From contig CM027382.1 in the NCBI GenBank assembly GCA_015680905.1, forward strand, positions 15,163,501 to 15,227,500: a stretch of DNA of 64,000 nucleotides. Reading direction: 5' to 3'. The notes under the pieces were generated by a model. The model saw only the letters and a program-made list of their open reading frames with translations, was not told where the DNA came from and searched no databases. The position numbers and the translations under genes were made by a program. Below are positions 12,281 through 25,873 of this stretch, piece after piece. The stretch is from Coptis chinensis (Eukaryota; Streptophyta; Magnoliopsida; Ranunculales; Ranunculaceae). Position 1 is the stretch's first letter. Every line of letters starts with the position of its first letter.

Positions 12281-14142
12281 TCACTTCCCTGATGATGCTG
12301 GTGTAGCTGAAGGTGATGCATTATCCTTTGGCGTAGCTTTTCCCAAGACATTCAGAACTTTCATCCGCTCTAACTCTTTTTCTACAATGAAGAAAAAAAA
12401 AAACTAAATCTTTGATGCAGACAATGGCAACAAAAATCAGTAAATGCAGTTTGAACATGGCAAGGCAACATCTTCTTTTAAATGACCAGAAATTGTTACA
12501 TGGATCTTCACAAGGTATCCCTAAAATTATGTATCTCATAGTCAAAACAGGGAAATGTTTAACCTTGGAGGAGAAAAAAAATTAACATTAAGAGTACGAT
12601 AAAAGAGAAAAGGAAAATCATGTACTCATGAACTGTCAAACCATTAAGTGGTGCAAGCAGAACTCAAACTACTCATTCAAAAGGAAAAAGGAAGGAACAC
12701 ATTGTACATAATTCCCAGCAGACTCCAAATTTCTTTGTCGAATTCTGTTGTAAACATGAAGAGTGCATATCATTCAAAACTAGGCCAGGGTTATTATAGA
12801 CTATATATATACTACTCATTTTAGACTCATAGCTAACAGATATTATTAATAACTACATGAATGATGAAGGAGACTTCCATAAATGAGATGGTGTTGAATC
12901 AGGGGACTCTATGTGTGTGAACCATCTGAAAGCCAATAAGATTGACTGCATTGCTTAATGGTATATGAGCATGCATTCTGTCTTGTATGTCATGCTACAA
13001 GCATATATAAAACAAGAGTTTCTCAAAAAGGTGCAAGACCAGGAATACGATAAAAAGAACTCAAATGTTATTAGTGCTAGCATTGGCCAGTCAGGTTTAT
13101 CTAGAGCCCTTCTGTTAGAATGAAAGCTTGCAACTATTCTACATTCTAGTATCACATAATTTATAGGCACTTCCTTTGTTTTCTTTTCTTTTATGTTGTT
13201 TCTTTATTTTTGTGTTTGTTCTGTGTTTCTCCTTAGCAAATAAAAGAAAAATCTAAAGACTAAATGAAAAGGAATCCCAGAAGTGCAAAACTATGTCACT
13301 TACTTTCTTCCAACAAAAGATGGATTGCTCTTTTCTCCAATTCAACAGCATGTTTACTACGGCCAGCAGAGGTTAAAGCTCGAAGCACTTTGAATTGAAA
13401 AGGAAAAAATAGGTAAGTCAGGAACTTGAAATGGGTGAGATCTAGTCCACCAAATCGAAAGAAACTTACTCTGTGTGTATTCTTCATGACTTGAATTGTC
13501 GTAGCTCTTCAAAAATGCCTGCAAACGATGGAACCGCTCCATGAAATGTTGATCATCTTCCTTTTGAGAATCAAGAGGAATAACTGCAGGAGAACCGGCG
13601 GGATGATTTAGCTCTCTTACTGGCAAAGCATCAACAGGCTTTCCAAGAGAAACAGGAAGCGAAGGTCCTCCAGATGGGTAGGGGTTTAGAGAAGCTCCAG
13701 GAATGTGTGCGAATGCTGAGAAACCCTTTGGCCCCTGCACTGGGATTTGTTGCCTGGGTGTTTCTTGTATTCCATGGCTAAATTGTCTCGATTGTGGACA
13801 ACCACCATTATTATCCAAGTTTCCAAAAGTGTTGATCTTCTCTCCTTCTTGTTCAGATTTTCTGCGCATGTAAACAAAATTCCCATTTGTGCCATTACTG
13901 CTTGGAGACTGGCGACATGGAGGGCCCATAGGGAACTCAGGTGTAGATCTTTTTGTGCCAGAGACCTTAAAGGAATCTAGTGTGGGCCCTCTGTTTGCTG
14001 TTTGGAGTGCCACCATTGTGTTAGCATTCTGCAGATCTCTTAGTGCTGTCTTCCTTGCTTCAGCTGGTTGGTGCTTCTCACGACTGACCAAGCGAGTTCC
14101 AGGATTAATCAAGCCATGCGCATTCTGGTTAGAATCAATCAT
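12281..14142 (-). CDS. Conserved plant protein of unknown function, 3 coding exons
   Basis: I do not recognise a named family. Coding exons (minus order) are 13470-14142, 13304-13387 and 12281-12381, giving 285 residues with phases that join cleanly. The N-terminal two thirds are low in order, rich in Pro, Gly, Asn and Ser. They include a short FVYMRRKSEQ block that looks conserved rather than random. The C-terminal third is predicted helical: HFMERFHRLQAFLK, then LRALTSAGRSKHAVELEKRA, then KELERMKVLNVLGK, ending in a short Ser/Pro tail. The ATG chosen at 14142 follows an apparent splice acceptor, so the upstream in-frame ATG is probably intronic. A likely 5' UTR exon ends at a GT near 14937. 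No signal peptide or membrane segment is seen; a nuclear or cytosolic scaffold role would be a guess. Confidence 0.8.
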
Positions 14143-15839
14143 TTTTGCAACTATCAAGTAGTCACTTTCTTGCAGTAAGTGAAAAAGTAGCCTGGAGATA
14201 TAGAACCTAAACAAGAGCTGAAAGAAGTAGGACTGTGTTTCCTGCTAAGACTACTGCAACGAGTAGTATTTTGAATGCAAAGCAATTGGCTAGCATCTCA
14301 GATATATCCTCGATTCATACAATGAAATAGTCCTGCCTATAATCCACCATATAATATGCAATGAAGGTCGTTGTAGCCTCCCTATTGCTCCCTCCTTGCT
14401 CCGTGCGGGGAACCTTCAACAAGAAACTTAACAAACAAGATCACATTACTCAGAGTTTCAATAGGAAGTTATACTTTACGTTGGTGCCTTGAAAATCATA
14501 GGAAGAAGAACCAACTCAGTAACGTTATATGACATTTGGTATACAAAAAAATACTATAGCCAAGAAAGTATGTCATCTACCTCTTTCAACAATCAACAGC
14601 ACATTATCACACCTCAGATGCTCAAGCAGAGGCACATGAACAATGGCACTTGGACTTAGATAAAAGGTGGGATATTTAATACAACTAAGAGAATAGGGAT
14701 TCTCATAATGGATATCTAATGTATTATTTTCACCCTACAGATTTGTTTTAAGTAATAGCATGCCCTAGAACAAAAACATTATTACCCAATGAAAAAAATC
14801 CCATCATAGCTCATATAAAAAATTAACTTTTCAAACAGATAACACCCAAACCATAATTTCCACAATTTAAATTCCAATAAGAACCTCTATTCAAACAAAT
14901 TAGAACTAATCAGATTTGGAAAGGGGAGAAATTACCTCACTACTTTGAGGAGGAGACTTGAGATTGAGAGGGTTAAAAGGGGAAAACTTCAAGATTCTAT
15001 TAAACTCCAAAAGAATCCTTTTTTTTTTTTTTTTTTTTTTTTCTATTTATATTAAAAATAATTTTAAACAAATAATTTTTTCTCTCTCTTCTTATGGTGG
15101 CGGGAACTCGTGCTTTACTTTTTCTCGTCGGTTATTTTTTTTATAAATATAATACTGTTCTCGATATTTACTATTCTTTTCGTGCCCCAATTTCACTTTC
15201 TCGTAACCAGAAAATCGTTATAAGGTTGGCCAGTTGAAACAGAAGGGCACGTTGGATCATAGCTGCTATGTGGTTTTAACGTTTTATAAAGATACGTACT
15301 AGTATATTGTTAGGCAGTGGAGGCGTGAGTGGAAAGAGAAGGAGAGATTGAGAGGGCTTGGAGAGGGAGAGAGAGAGAGGAATGAGGATTGACATAAACC
15401 AACAAAATGACTTCCGACAATAATTATCGGTCAAATAGATATTCGGTTTTTTTTTCTTTGCTATTGCTTCTGTGTTTAGAGATGTGATGTACTCGTTTTT
15501 ATTTATCCAAATTTTTCAACAAGAATTCCCAAGTGTACGATGAGATCCGTTACCTTCTAGAAAGAAGAAACACCTTGTACAAATCTTCAACGCAAGTTAA
15601 CCCTGTACCTTCTAGTGCCTCCAGATTTAAGGACGTCGTGGGTTTGGAACTGAACCCATTCGATATTAATGATATCCATAAACAATGTGCTTGCTGATCG
15701 TGGCCTAGGTGGATTAACTCAGTTAATGAGCAAAAGACGATTCACCTCTAATCACAATTTTCTAACCTAAATAATCCATTCATCAAATTACTAAGTTTTC
15801 TTCACTTTTAAAAATGAAGAAGTGAACTTGAATGTACAC
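14143..15839. other. 5' UTR intron, leader and promoter of the conserved unknown gene; spacer
   Basis: 14143 to about 14937 fits an intron in the 5' UTR of the minus-strand gene. The leader and promoter would lie above it; an unbroken run of more than 20 T sits near 15019-15042. From about 15150 to 15824 the sequence is a plain spacer with a purine-rich GAGAGA stretch at 15330-15382. Confidence 0.45.
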
Positions 15840-15973
15840 TTCTGTTTTTTTTTTAATTCGCAAGCCTGTTTTAAACGAGATAAATAACTCTTTGGTGCAC
15901 TGGCAGGGTTCGAACCCCAAACCTCTGGTATCATCACCCAGAGGTTTTACCAACTTTGCTAGTTGGCACCTGC
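15840..15973 (-). mobile_element. tRNA-derived SINE, with target-site duplication
   Basis: Read on the minus strand, the element opens with an RNA polymerase III A box-like TAGCAAAGTTGG and a perfect B box core GGTTCGAACC about 40 bases later, and ends in a run of about ten A. Imperfect direct repeats flank it exactly: AACTTGAATGTACAC at 15825-15839 and AACTTGAATATGTACAC at 15974-15990 (plus strand). Size (134 bp), promoter boxes, A tail and flanking repeats together make a plant SINE the best reading. It lies between the DSK2 3' end and the conserved unknown gene. Confidence 0.75.
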
Positions 15974-16391
15974 AACTTGAATATGTACACATGTTGTGTG
16001 GGATGCCTTGCGACTATGGATGCCAAACATTCAACTCCTTCGAGAACCAAGAAAATTTGTAACAATGATTCATAATAACCATAAAATGTGCTTAAAACTT
16101 TGGAGAAGTTGAACACAGACATCTTTAACTGTATATATACAAATTCACAGGTCACGAGATCTTTCTCAATAAGCATAAGGAGAAAGAGAGGGCCGATGGT
16201 CCAACTCTGCATCTATATCAACTAAATTCACAGCTTTTGCCTTTTAAGAGTGTATACTTATTCAAGCCGGAAATGGAGTCTGAATGTGCTCACATGTGTT
16301 TTGCGATCTTAACATAACACGGATACGAACTGACTATTCTTACATGCCCACATGAGCAACACAGACTAAACATAGAAATAGAGAACATAAT

Positions 16392-19300
16392 TCACTGACC
16401 AAGGTTTCCTAAAAGTCGCTCCACTGCAGCATGAACATTACCTGCAGTAGCACTCAGAGCACGGATATTCTCTTGGGTATCAAAGAAACCCATTTCCTGA
16501 AGCTGCGACAGTTGAGTGGCGTAAAGTTCTTCTGGTGGCACTACAAAACCAATAACGAAAAAATCAGTCAAAATAATTAAAAGACATCCAAGCACCCCCC
16601 CCCCCCCCAAAAAAATAAAGATGTCTCGATCAACAAGAAAAAAGTGAAAGGGAGGGGGTGGGGGCCTAATCATATAAAGAAAATGTCTGGATCTTAACCA
16701 TTTGATGGGTTAGGAACGGCCATGCCACCAGCACCAAGTCCGCTGAACATGTTCATTAATAAGTCCAACCCCATGTTGTTTGCTGTTCCTGCACATGTTT
16801 GTTTGCTGTTACTGAAAATAGCATACTAATGGAACCCATCAAATGATTCCCGAATGTCACTTACTAAATAAATTATGCATATCAATCAAAAATAGTCCTT
16901 TTTTTGCTTTCTTTCCTTTTCCATTCTTTTTTCTTTTTTATTTGTGTGCCTAGTCAAGGTTTATTATTATATAAAGAAAGAGAAAAATGCACTCCATTAG
17001 GAATGAAGAAGAAAAGTAAAGATCTTCTAACAAACTGTAATGTATGTAGAAACAAATTGAGTAAATATTCTGGCTCTACAATTTCAGAAAGAAAATCAAA
17101 CATAACTTCACATGAAACATATAAGCAGGGAGGAAGCAAAGAAGTCCAGAGTACTCTCTCAAAAAACTTATATTGTTAATGCTTTCTTTCGAACAGGGAC
17201 AACCAGAAAAGTAGGTAAATGAGGAGGGGTGCTAAACAATTTATAGGATGCATGCCAAATGTATATCCAACCTAGACCTGATATATCTAGTCGTACTCTT
17301 CCAATAATCCACCATTAGCATTTTTCAGTGCACAGAAAGATAGCAATTCAAAAAATTAAAGAGCAGTATGCAAGTGGAAAGAAAGTCTTGTAGTAAAATT
17401 TCTCTTATACCTGTGCCGCCACCAGTCTGCCCTTGTTCCCTGCAAGAGAACATTGTACACCATAAGAAAAAGAAGAAGAAGAAAACTAATGATAAGGGAG
17501 ATATCAAAGTCAAAAGACAGAGCTCCGATGCATTTTGGAAAAAAGTATATATATATATTTATTATGAATTAGTGTATGTATATGTGGGCGTACAATTGTA
17601 CACAAGCACATTTGTATGCATATATTGATTATTATAAACACATTGAAATACATGGATCTGAACCATGATCTCTTGATCCAGTATTATAAAACAAATAACA
17701 TTAATTATTTGAAAGGGTTCTGTTGTTGACCTTCCTGATTACATATCAAGCTTCTACTTTTTCTATTCTTAACTACATCTAAGAATCCAACACCAACCTA
17801 TAATGCAGGCAACTTACTAAAATTTTCATGGTTACAGATGTGTATGCATGTGACTGTACATGTATTAGAGATCGCATGCAAAAGTTAGTGTCACCAATAT
17901 CCCCTGCATATGTGTGTACTGTGTTTACTTTCATCTTTGGTCTCATTTAATAGATTCTAGCAACTGCTTCAAAAGTAGCAATTTCATCAATAACCGACTT
18001 ATAGATTACATGCCCATGTATGCATTCGTTTTTTCTATCACCCTCTTTCTTAAATCCGCTTACCACACTTCATACTGAATAGTGCTTGTGCAAGTGTCTG
18101 ATGTTGTGTGTGTGTATGTGTGTCTGTCAATTGGTTCTGGGATAAATATAGCTAGAAAGAGAGGTATAATTAACAGCAAAGTAAGAAATCAAAAGTAGCA
18201 TATTCCCCGACTTACTGGTTTGGTTGCAGAGCTGATCGAAGCGATTGATTTTGCCTTTCAAGAGTTGATGCATAAGATTGCTGCATATTCAGTACTTGCT
18301 GCAGAAATGGCAAAAAGAGAGATTGTAAAGGCAAAAAGAGAGATTACTTTACACACATGATATAGCACTTGCCAACTTGGAAATTACTTTGATAATGAAA
18401 ATGGTTCTTTTAATAGTTCAACCCGATGGAAATTATTTTTGACAAAGAACATATATCATGATTGACCTTTTCTTCTAATAAGTTAAGGACATGTGGACAA
18501 CAGTGTTTCAACCTAAAAATTGTATCATGGATATATGGACACAAAGATAATCTTCCTTTTAATAAAGATTGAAGAAAATGTTAAGCAGATCCTTCTGAGT
18601 TACCTGCAGTGTTTCAGGGGAAGTCATCTGGCGAAGAAATTCTGGATTTTGCATCATTTCTCTTAATTGGGTATTGGAGTCAAGCAAGCTGCGAAGTTGT
18701 GGACTGAGACTTGCAATCTGAGATACAGGAAACATTAAAAACAAAACAGTTCCAATATCAATGACAATAATATAACCACTTACACTTATCAATTAACAGT
18801 ACCTGGTTCATGTACTGAGGATTTGAAAGGAGACTTTGCATCATCTGTGACACAGCTGGATTTTGCATAAACTGATTCAGTTGAGCTGGATCCTGCATGC
18901 CGCCGCCACCAAACATCGATTCCAACCCTGGCAGACCAAGCCCACCTAAACCACCAATACCAGCAGACCTGGCATCTGTACCTGACCGAGCAGTGGTGTT
19001 CGCCTGTGCACCTCCTGTAGCTGGATCCATATATGACAATGCTTCTTGAGTTGTTATGAATAATAAACTAAATAAACTGCAAGATAACTACCAAGCAGGG
19101 GTTTTCCAGAGTTCAAGATTTAAGCAAATCGAGAATACGTGTCTTCAACTGATTACAATTTAAATATTTTTTCATAAACAGGAGAGAGGGAGGGAAAAAG
19201 AGATATTTCAAAATTAAGACCACCTTGATCCCTCAAAAAAATTTGAAGGGTGGAATTACATAGTTAGAAGAGGGTCCCGCCATCAAAAACGTAAAACTAA

Positions 19301-22300
19301 TAGAATAATTAATTCTTTCCAGCCATTAAAACCAGCAGTTATAACATATCCGTTAATCTCCTTAAGAAACTCTAAATCCCAGCAATTTATTCTCTGTTAG
19401 TAATGATAAAATGGTCTATAGTGTTATACAAGCACGTCTTATTTTTTTCAAGAGGCTTTTACTGTTAACTATCATTTTCAATTTTAGGACAGTTAAATAA
19501 CTCCAAAAGCGTCCCAGATTCTTTAAATGAATTAAGAGTATGTTCAGACTATCTCGCTATCTTAGCTGCCTTCTTCCTCCAGCCAAAAATTATTACAAAC
19601 CATTTAGGGCAATACCTTCATAGTGATTCTTTTAGATTCTTATTTTCTATCAAACATAAGATTAGTGAAAATTCAAAAGATACAGTTTCTGATTTAATAA
19701 AATGAAACTTACCACTGCTCCATGGGTTTGGAAGTGGATTTGTATTTGGAACAGGTGAACCAGTAGTAGTTTCTGAACCAGTGTTCGAAGGGTTAGACCC
19801 ATCCCTACCCGCAGAGCCACCTTGGTTCCCCAAAAGAGCAGCAAACGGATTTGCACCCATGTTATTCCCTGTATCTCCAGAGAGCGTTGTTGCATTCAGG
19901 AATGGCTCCTGAACAGTTTCATACATGCGTCTGAGCATGTTAAATCCTTCAGGTGAAGACTCAATGTTGCTCATTGCCCTGTCAGTGTTACGCATCATCT
20001 CCCGCATGAGTTCAGGGTTTCTGGCCGCTTCTAGTGTCTGCCGAAGTGTGCTGGGGTCATTAAGAATATGAGCAAGCTCAGGATTTCGATCAATGATCTC
20101 GCGCATCTGTGGATTGCTCATTATCATGTTACGCATTAGATCTGGGTTATTCATAAGATTCTGGATGGCAGGCATGTTCATTATATCCCTCATCATGTTA
20201 GGATTCTGAGTTAGTTGTTGCTGCACTTGCTCAAACTCAGGAACACCAGCTCCAAACAAGCCAGATCCTCCATTACCACCTAGGCCATTAATACCAATTC
20301 CGGGAAATAAAGATGCCCCAAGACCAGTTCCACCCAGTCCCCCACCTTCAGTGGCACTAACACCTCTTGTAACACCAGAAGTTGTGTTTGGACCTCCAAG
20401 ATTAGTTGCACCAGTGGTTGTTGTAGATGTAGGTGGCAAGCCACGAACCATATGAACAGTATGATCAGCCTGCAAGCCTATCAAACAAAGCAGAACATAA
20501 GAATAAAGAAGTGGAAGACACATGCCATAAAGACGCATTTCCAGTTTTCAGAATTGTCAGTAGATGATATCACAATTTATGCATAACTATGTAACATGGA
20601 CACACTATATTTCAAAAATAATCCGTGTGGGATCTGAATCCATGTGTCCGTGTCGGGACACATATCAGACACATTGTATGTGATATACCTCAATTTATAT
20701 TTTGCGTGTCGACACTTCAGATCCGAGTCCGATACAGACACACCTATCCATGTCAATGTAACTTAGATGCATAATAAGTAAATTCCATATCTACATAGAC
20801 GTAAGCCTGTAACAGGTGATACTACGCCGAAAAGCAAATGCATTACAATTAATCATTCACTTCTTGATTTCTTTAATCAGACACTTCTATACTTATCATA
20901 ATAAAGACAATTATCGATTTAATATACGGGCACAATTGCTTTGCATGTATTTAAACTTATCCAAAACACAAGCATGTGTTCCAATCTAATTACACAATAG
21001 CTTTGACAAGACATTCCAATCAAACACAGTCTTCAAGCTCTTATACCCTAAAAGTTAAATTGACAATATCCGTGAGGCATGACCAAAATAAGCTTTAATT
21101 CTAAGATCACAACATTATCGGGAAAACGGACAGGTTCCCCACCAATACGTCCATTTAAAAGAACACGTCATTATCTTGCATTTGGATTCTTTAAGTGATA
21201 AATAACAAGAAAGTGAAGGTATGACAGGAGTCCGAAAGAGTCCCTTCAAAATCGCCACTGAATAAATATAATATACTTATGAACTGAGAATGCTCATAAA
21301 TGTAAAGCATACATGGAAACCTTGCAATACACTTGGAATTTTGCTAGGCACTAGTTTTCGACAATTTCCACATTTGGACACACTAATATAGAGTGTAACT
21401 AATTGTATTTACTTCTCTATCCTAAATTTTCAAAGATATGACAGTAAAAGCGATAAAAATAAGTTACATAAGTGAGGGGGAAATGGGGCCCCATCTCACC
21501 AAGTGATCGGCCAGCTAAATTTGCATATGACAGATGTAATGTAAGACCATTTGACGTTAGAGAAATTGGTTTCCTTAACATTACCATTACCTATCAAGAC
21601 TGGACACCTTTATCCCCAACGTACACGTTTAACTCCGGCGTGACAAATTAGGTAATTTTCAGTAACGGAAACAAATTAGGTAAATTATGAAGAAAATCAT
21701 AAATACTGCAACTCCACACCACAATCGCGCATACATTTTACTGTTGACATCAAGATTCCGTCTTTTGGCCTCCATGTGCCAACATTTCAACATAGTGCAC
21801 GTGATTCACCAAATGAACTACTCTAAATATCTAAAACCACCTTATATGCAAAATTTCTGACATTCTCTCTCCTAGGCTACCAAATCACCCCTCTAAATGC
21901 CGAACACATTTTTAGATGTAAAGTTCCGACATTCTCACTGCTCGTTCACCAAATCATCAGCTCTAAATATCTAAAAAAAAACATCTTAGATTTATAAGTT
22001 CCGACATTCTATCTACTCGCTTCATAAAAGCTTCAATATTCCACCCAATTACAACTCAAACTCTCCGAATTCATCACCAAAAACAAGGATACTACACAAA
22101 AAATTAACAAATTTCCAGCCATTGTCTCTCCATATATCCATGCAATGATAAAATAACAACAGATCACAAACAGCATTCCAGCTAACATGCATGAATTCAA
22201 CATAACTACTGTTCTTCTACAATCCAATCAAGTTAAAACTAATAAAAATTAAGCAATAAACATATATAAAATCAAAAAAGATAAATGAAAAAAAAAAAAA

Positions 22301-22552
22301 CATACTGTAGCTTTCCAAAGTCTGGTCATCTTTCAAGATCCGACCTTTATAAATCAATCGTTGTTGTTCAGAAGGAACATCACAATTCTGGGCAAGAAGA
22401 GCTTTAAATTCCAAAACAGTTGATTTCAAATCAGTTTTCACAGAAAATTTCGAACCACTAGAACATCTTATATTAATATTCACTTCTTCACCAACACTAG
22501 TAACAACAACATCACTACTAGTATCAACAGAATCACCATCTTTAGCAGCCAT
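16392..22552 (-). CDS. DSK2: Ubiquilin (DSK2-like) polyubiquitin shuttle receptor, 8 exons
   Basis: Carries ubiquitylated cargo to the proteasome or to autophagy. Exons (minus order): 22306-22552, 19713-20477, 18803-19020, 18604-18717, 18216-18298, 17411-17439, 16699-16788 and 16392-16540. Phases agree and give 564 residues. An N-terminal ubiquitin-like domain (about 24-96) includes [14 protein letters not shown] and spans the large first intron. STI1-type Met/Asn-rich repeats follow ([26 protein letters not shown], then a second set [13 protein letters not shown]). A Gly-rich linker leads to the C-terminal UBA domain (about 516-564) with the MGFFDTQ loop and a final LLGNLGQ. Length and order match Arabidopsis DSK2a/b. 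A 29-bp exon (17411-17439) would be missed by simple gene finders. No break is seen. Confidence 0.96.
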
Positions 22553-23428
22553 GTCAAATAATAATATAATAATTTTTTTTTTTTTTTTAAAAAAAACTCA
22601 ACACAGATCTGAAATTTTTCACAATATGAAAGTGATTATATATACTAAACCCTAAACCTAATTATTCCACCGAGAGATGTTAACACGTACTGGAACGATT
22701 TCGACGTTTGGTGAAAAAAAGAGGACGGGTCTTTTTTTTTTTTTTTTTTGATGAAAAAATTGAGATGAGAACAAGAGGAGAGTTTTTAGGAGTAAATATT
22801 GTTTTTTATTGTGATTCTGTGGTCTTGGATGTTGGTTAGTGTTGTGTAGGTGAGAGTTTGTGGTACGTTGAGATGCTTCGAGATTTAAGTTATGGAATTT
22901 TGAGGAGCCGACCAATTTAAAGGGGTGGGGGGAATGATAGGTGAAGTGTTGTGTTGGAGATAAAAGTGGTGGTGAGATTCGTTTAAGTATTTTAGTGCGA
23001 GGGTTGAAAGGTAGAATACGACCACTAATAGAGATTAGGAAAGAGGTAATTTTCTTCTAAAGATAATGGTAAAAAACGAACTTCTTTTGAAATTGCATAT
23101 ATGGACTGCTCCTAAAACATATATGCGTAACTTTGGAGATCAAAAAGAATATACTTATTTTGCCTTTTACTTGTCGCATATGCAACCCAAATATTCCTAA
23201 TGCTTAATATCCCAAACGTTTTTCCTCATTGTGCTCGTCGTGCTCAATCTACATCTAACATTCAAATTCTACTACATGGTTAAGGAAATTGTTTTACAAG
23301 ATGAATTTGTATCCAGCTTAAGCTAACAAGACTGACCTTAGCCAGACATGGTTGCATTGCCCATAAGGCCATAACCAAGTCAAGAATGCCTGAGGCGGCT
23401 GAGGGCATGCAATGCACTTGAGTGAATG
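22553..23428. other. DSK2 promoter and leader; spacer up to the Tat element
   Basis: Holds the 5' UTR and promoter of the minus-strand DSK2 gene, with long T and A runs at 22570-22597 and 22731-22750. The part from about 23040 to 23428 is the left flank of the Tat insertion. No gene is seen. Confidence 0.5.
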
Positions 23429-23433
23429 AGTCT
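23429..23433 (+). repeat. Target-site duplication AGTCT, left copy of the Tat element
   Basis: The five bases directly before the 5' LTR are AGTCT. The partner is AGACT at 41083-41087, which is AGTCT on the minus strand directly after the inverted 3' LTR. The match indicates the two LTRs belong to one insertion event. Confidence 0.8.
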
Positions 23434-23860
23434 TGTAGTAGGCAAATATCGTACTCATAAACATGTTCGTTTTGATTTTTTAAAAACTCGATATATTGGC
23501 ATAAAGGCCAATATCTCGGTAAATTTCGTAGGTGTTCAAATTATGATGCAGGTACAAAGCGGGAAACAAGAAAGAAAGGCAAGTGACACGTGTCAAAGAT
23601 TGATTGGATCCATGCCAAATGAGGCACTATATAAAGACTAGAAGGGCATCAGAAAGGAATGAGTTTTTTCATTCAATCCAAATTCTAAAAAACTGTAAAA
23701 ACAGGAGAGAGAAACATAGAGAAAGAGAGATTGTAAACATTTATTGTTAATCAATAAAACTTTGATTCAATTTCTTCATTCACTCTTCCCATTCATTCTG
23801 ATTCATTAGTAAGGTTGCGTGATCTTAGAATACTTAAGAAAAGTGTTCTTAGACATCACA
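23434..23860 (+). repeat. 5' LTR of the Tat-type Ty3 element
   Basis: A 427-bp LTR from TGTAGTAGG to GACATCACA. A TATA box (TATATAAA) is at 23628-23635 and an AATAAA signal near 23751. By eye it differs from the inverted LTR at 41088-41520 at roughly 15-20 positions plus small indels, so the insertion is not very recent. Confidence 0.9.
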
Positions 23861-23861
23861 T

Positions 23862-23871
23862 TGGCGCCGTC
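23862..23871 (+). promoter_or_regulatory. Primer-binding site of the Tat element
   Basis: TGGCGCCGTC follows the LTR after one base. This fits priming by the 3' end of a tRNA-Asp, as is common in Tat elements. Confidence 0.75.
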
Positions 23872-23985
23872 TATGCATCAAAGACAAGAAGAACTTAGCT
23901 TTTCTTTTTCTTTGATCAAGAATTCGAAGTGTTTCTTTGAATTTGAGTGAAAGAAGTGTGAAAAAGGAGTGAGAAGTGGATTATA

Positions 23986-25851
23986 ATGGTTCCCAGGAAG
24001 AAAGCGGATAGCAAGCAAATAGATAACGATAATCAATCACATACAAGGAATACAAGAACTTCTGTAAGTCGGAGGATACAAGAAGAAAATATTGAGGGTG
24101 AAGTTTCACTTCAAGAAGTATTGAAAAGATTGAAAGAGGTGGAAAGACTGAATGTTGTTTTACTTAAAGAGAACCAAGAGATAAAGAAGGGAGGTCTAAG
24201 TAATGCAGTACGAGATCTTCATAAGGAAGACGAAGAGGAATGCAGTTTGAAATCGGGTAGTCATTATACTGGAAAGGAATCAACAAAAAAGGAAAGAGTT
24301 GCCGAAATATCTCCAATATCGAAAATTCCGATACCACAGCCTATCACAAAGGAGATGATACAAGAAATTATGATAAAGCAACTGGGAAATCAAGGGCTCG
24401 AGAAGACTTCAGCATCAATAAGAAAGTTAGCGGATGATGTGAGTAGAAATCCGATACATCTACATCAAAGTATGGAGTTGATGCCTGTTCCGCCGAAGTT
24501 TAAGTTACCCAAGTTCATACAATATGATGGATCGTCGGATCCGATGGACCATCTTTTCGCATATCGGCATCAGTTTTCAATATATAAGGGAACTGCATTT
24601 TTGGATTCGTTGTTATGCAAATATTTTTCTTCAAGTTTAAAGGGAAAGGCGTTGAAGTGGTTTTGTTCTTTACAAGAGGGTTCAATATCAAGTTATAGGG
24701 AGATTGAAGAAAATTTTCTGACCAACTATGGCCATCAGCGAGTAAAACCGAAGCAGGTATCGGCGTTGTTCCAATTAAAGCAGGGAAAGAAGGAATCTCT
24801 AAAAGGATTCTTGTCACGATTCAAGGCAGAGGCGCAGCTAGTAGAACATTTGGATGAATCTGAAATGACGGCAGTAATGGCCTTTCAGACAGGGCTCATT
24901 CCTGCGTCCGTTATGCACAAGTATATGCTTCGAAAGGAGATTAAAACTCTTAGAGAGTTATATGATAAAGCCGAGAAAGACGTGCAAGTTGAAGAAGGTA
25001 TTTTATCAGCTTTAATTCAACCTGTGTTGCAAGTATCTGAGGCAAGCAATTCAGCGAAAGAAGAGACCCATCATAAATCCGAAAAGCGAAAGGCAAATGA
25101 TTCTTACTCAAAAGCTGACGGTCAATCTTCACAAAAGAAGAAGTTCGAAAGGTCATTAAAAGAAGAGTTGGACCCGTCCAATTATATCGCTATTAATACT
25201 ACATTAGAAGACATTTTGAGAAGGGTAGGGAAAGAGTCATACTTCCAACATCCGACTCATAAACCTCGGGAGATAGAAGATAAACCTTTCTGTAATTTTC
25301 ATAAGGTGAAAAATCATGAGACAAACAAATGTCTTCAATTGCTCAGGGAGGTGGATCGATTAATGAGAGAGGGAAAGCTCAGGGAGTTTAGAGCTGATGC
25401 CAGACCAGAGGTGGCAGCGGTGATGAATGATAAGCCTTTAGGGGTGATTAACATGATATATAAGGGAGTTATTCCACAGAAGAAGATCATAAGGGACAAA
25501 ATTCGAAAGATATCAACGGTTAAAGAGGTGCTGGAAGTCAATGTGGAACCAATCCCAGTAGACCCTGCTCTCATATCGGCAAGTATACCTGGAGCTATTA
25601 TGTTTGTACCCGACGATCTATCAAAGGTAATGTTACCTCATGACAATGCTTTGCTAATCACTTTAAGGATATCAGGGTATGATGTCCAAAAGATATTGGT
25701 CGATTGTGGTAGTTCAGTAAATATTTTATTTTGGAAAGCATATACCGGTATCGGATTCGATGAATCCCATTTAAAAGAACCACAGTTTAATTTGTATGGT
25801 TTTAATGGAACCTCAACAAGACCAGCCGGCTTAAATCAAATTACCCGATAA
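23986..25851 (+). pseudogene. Tat element gag with start of protease
   Basis: Open for 621 codons. The N-terminal part is charged and coiled-coil-like. The centre holds the retrotransposon gag domain (about 165-330, with PMDHLFAYRHQF, KGKALKWFCSL and LFQLKQGKKESLKGFL). The C-terminal part carries a retroviral-type aspartic protease start with DCGSSVNILF, a variant of the D-S/T-G site. The frame stops at 25851; the rest of the protease continues in another frame (25874-26086), so gag-protease is frameshifted. Gag itself has no internal stop. Located directly downstream of the 5' LTR and primer-binding site. Confidence 0.9.
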
Positions 25852-25873
25852 AAGGCAGGGGCCACGAACCATT

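Noticed and set aside
13889-14161. Plus-strand frames opposite the conserved unknown gene
   Set aside because: They are complements of a well-supported minus-strand exon and show no independent features.
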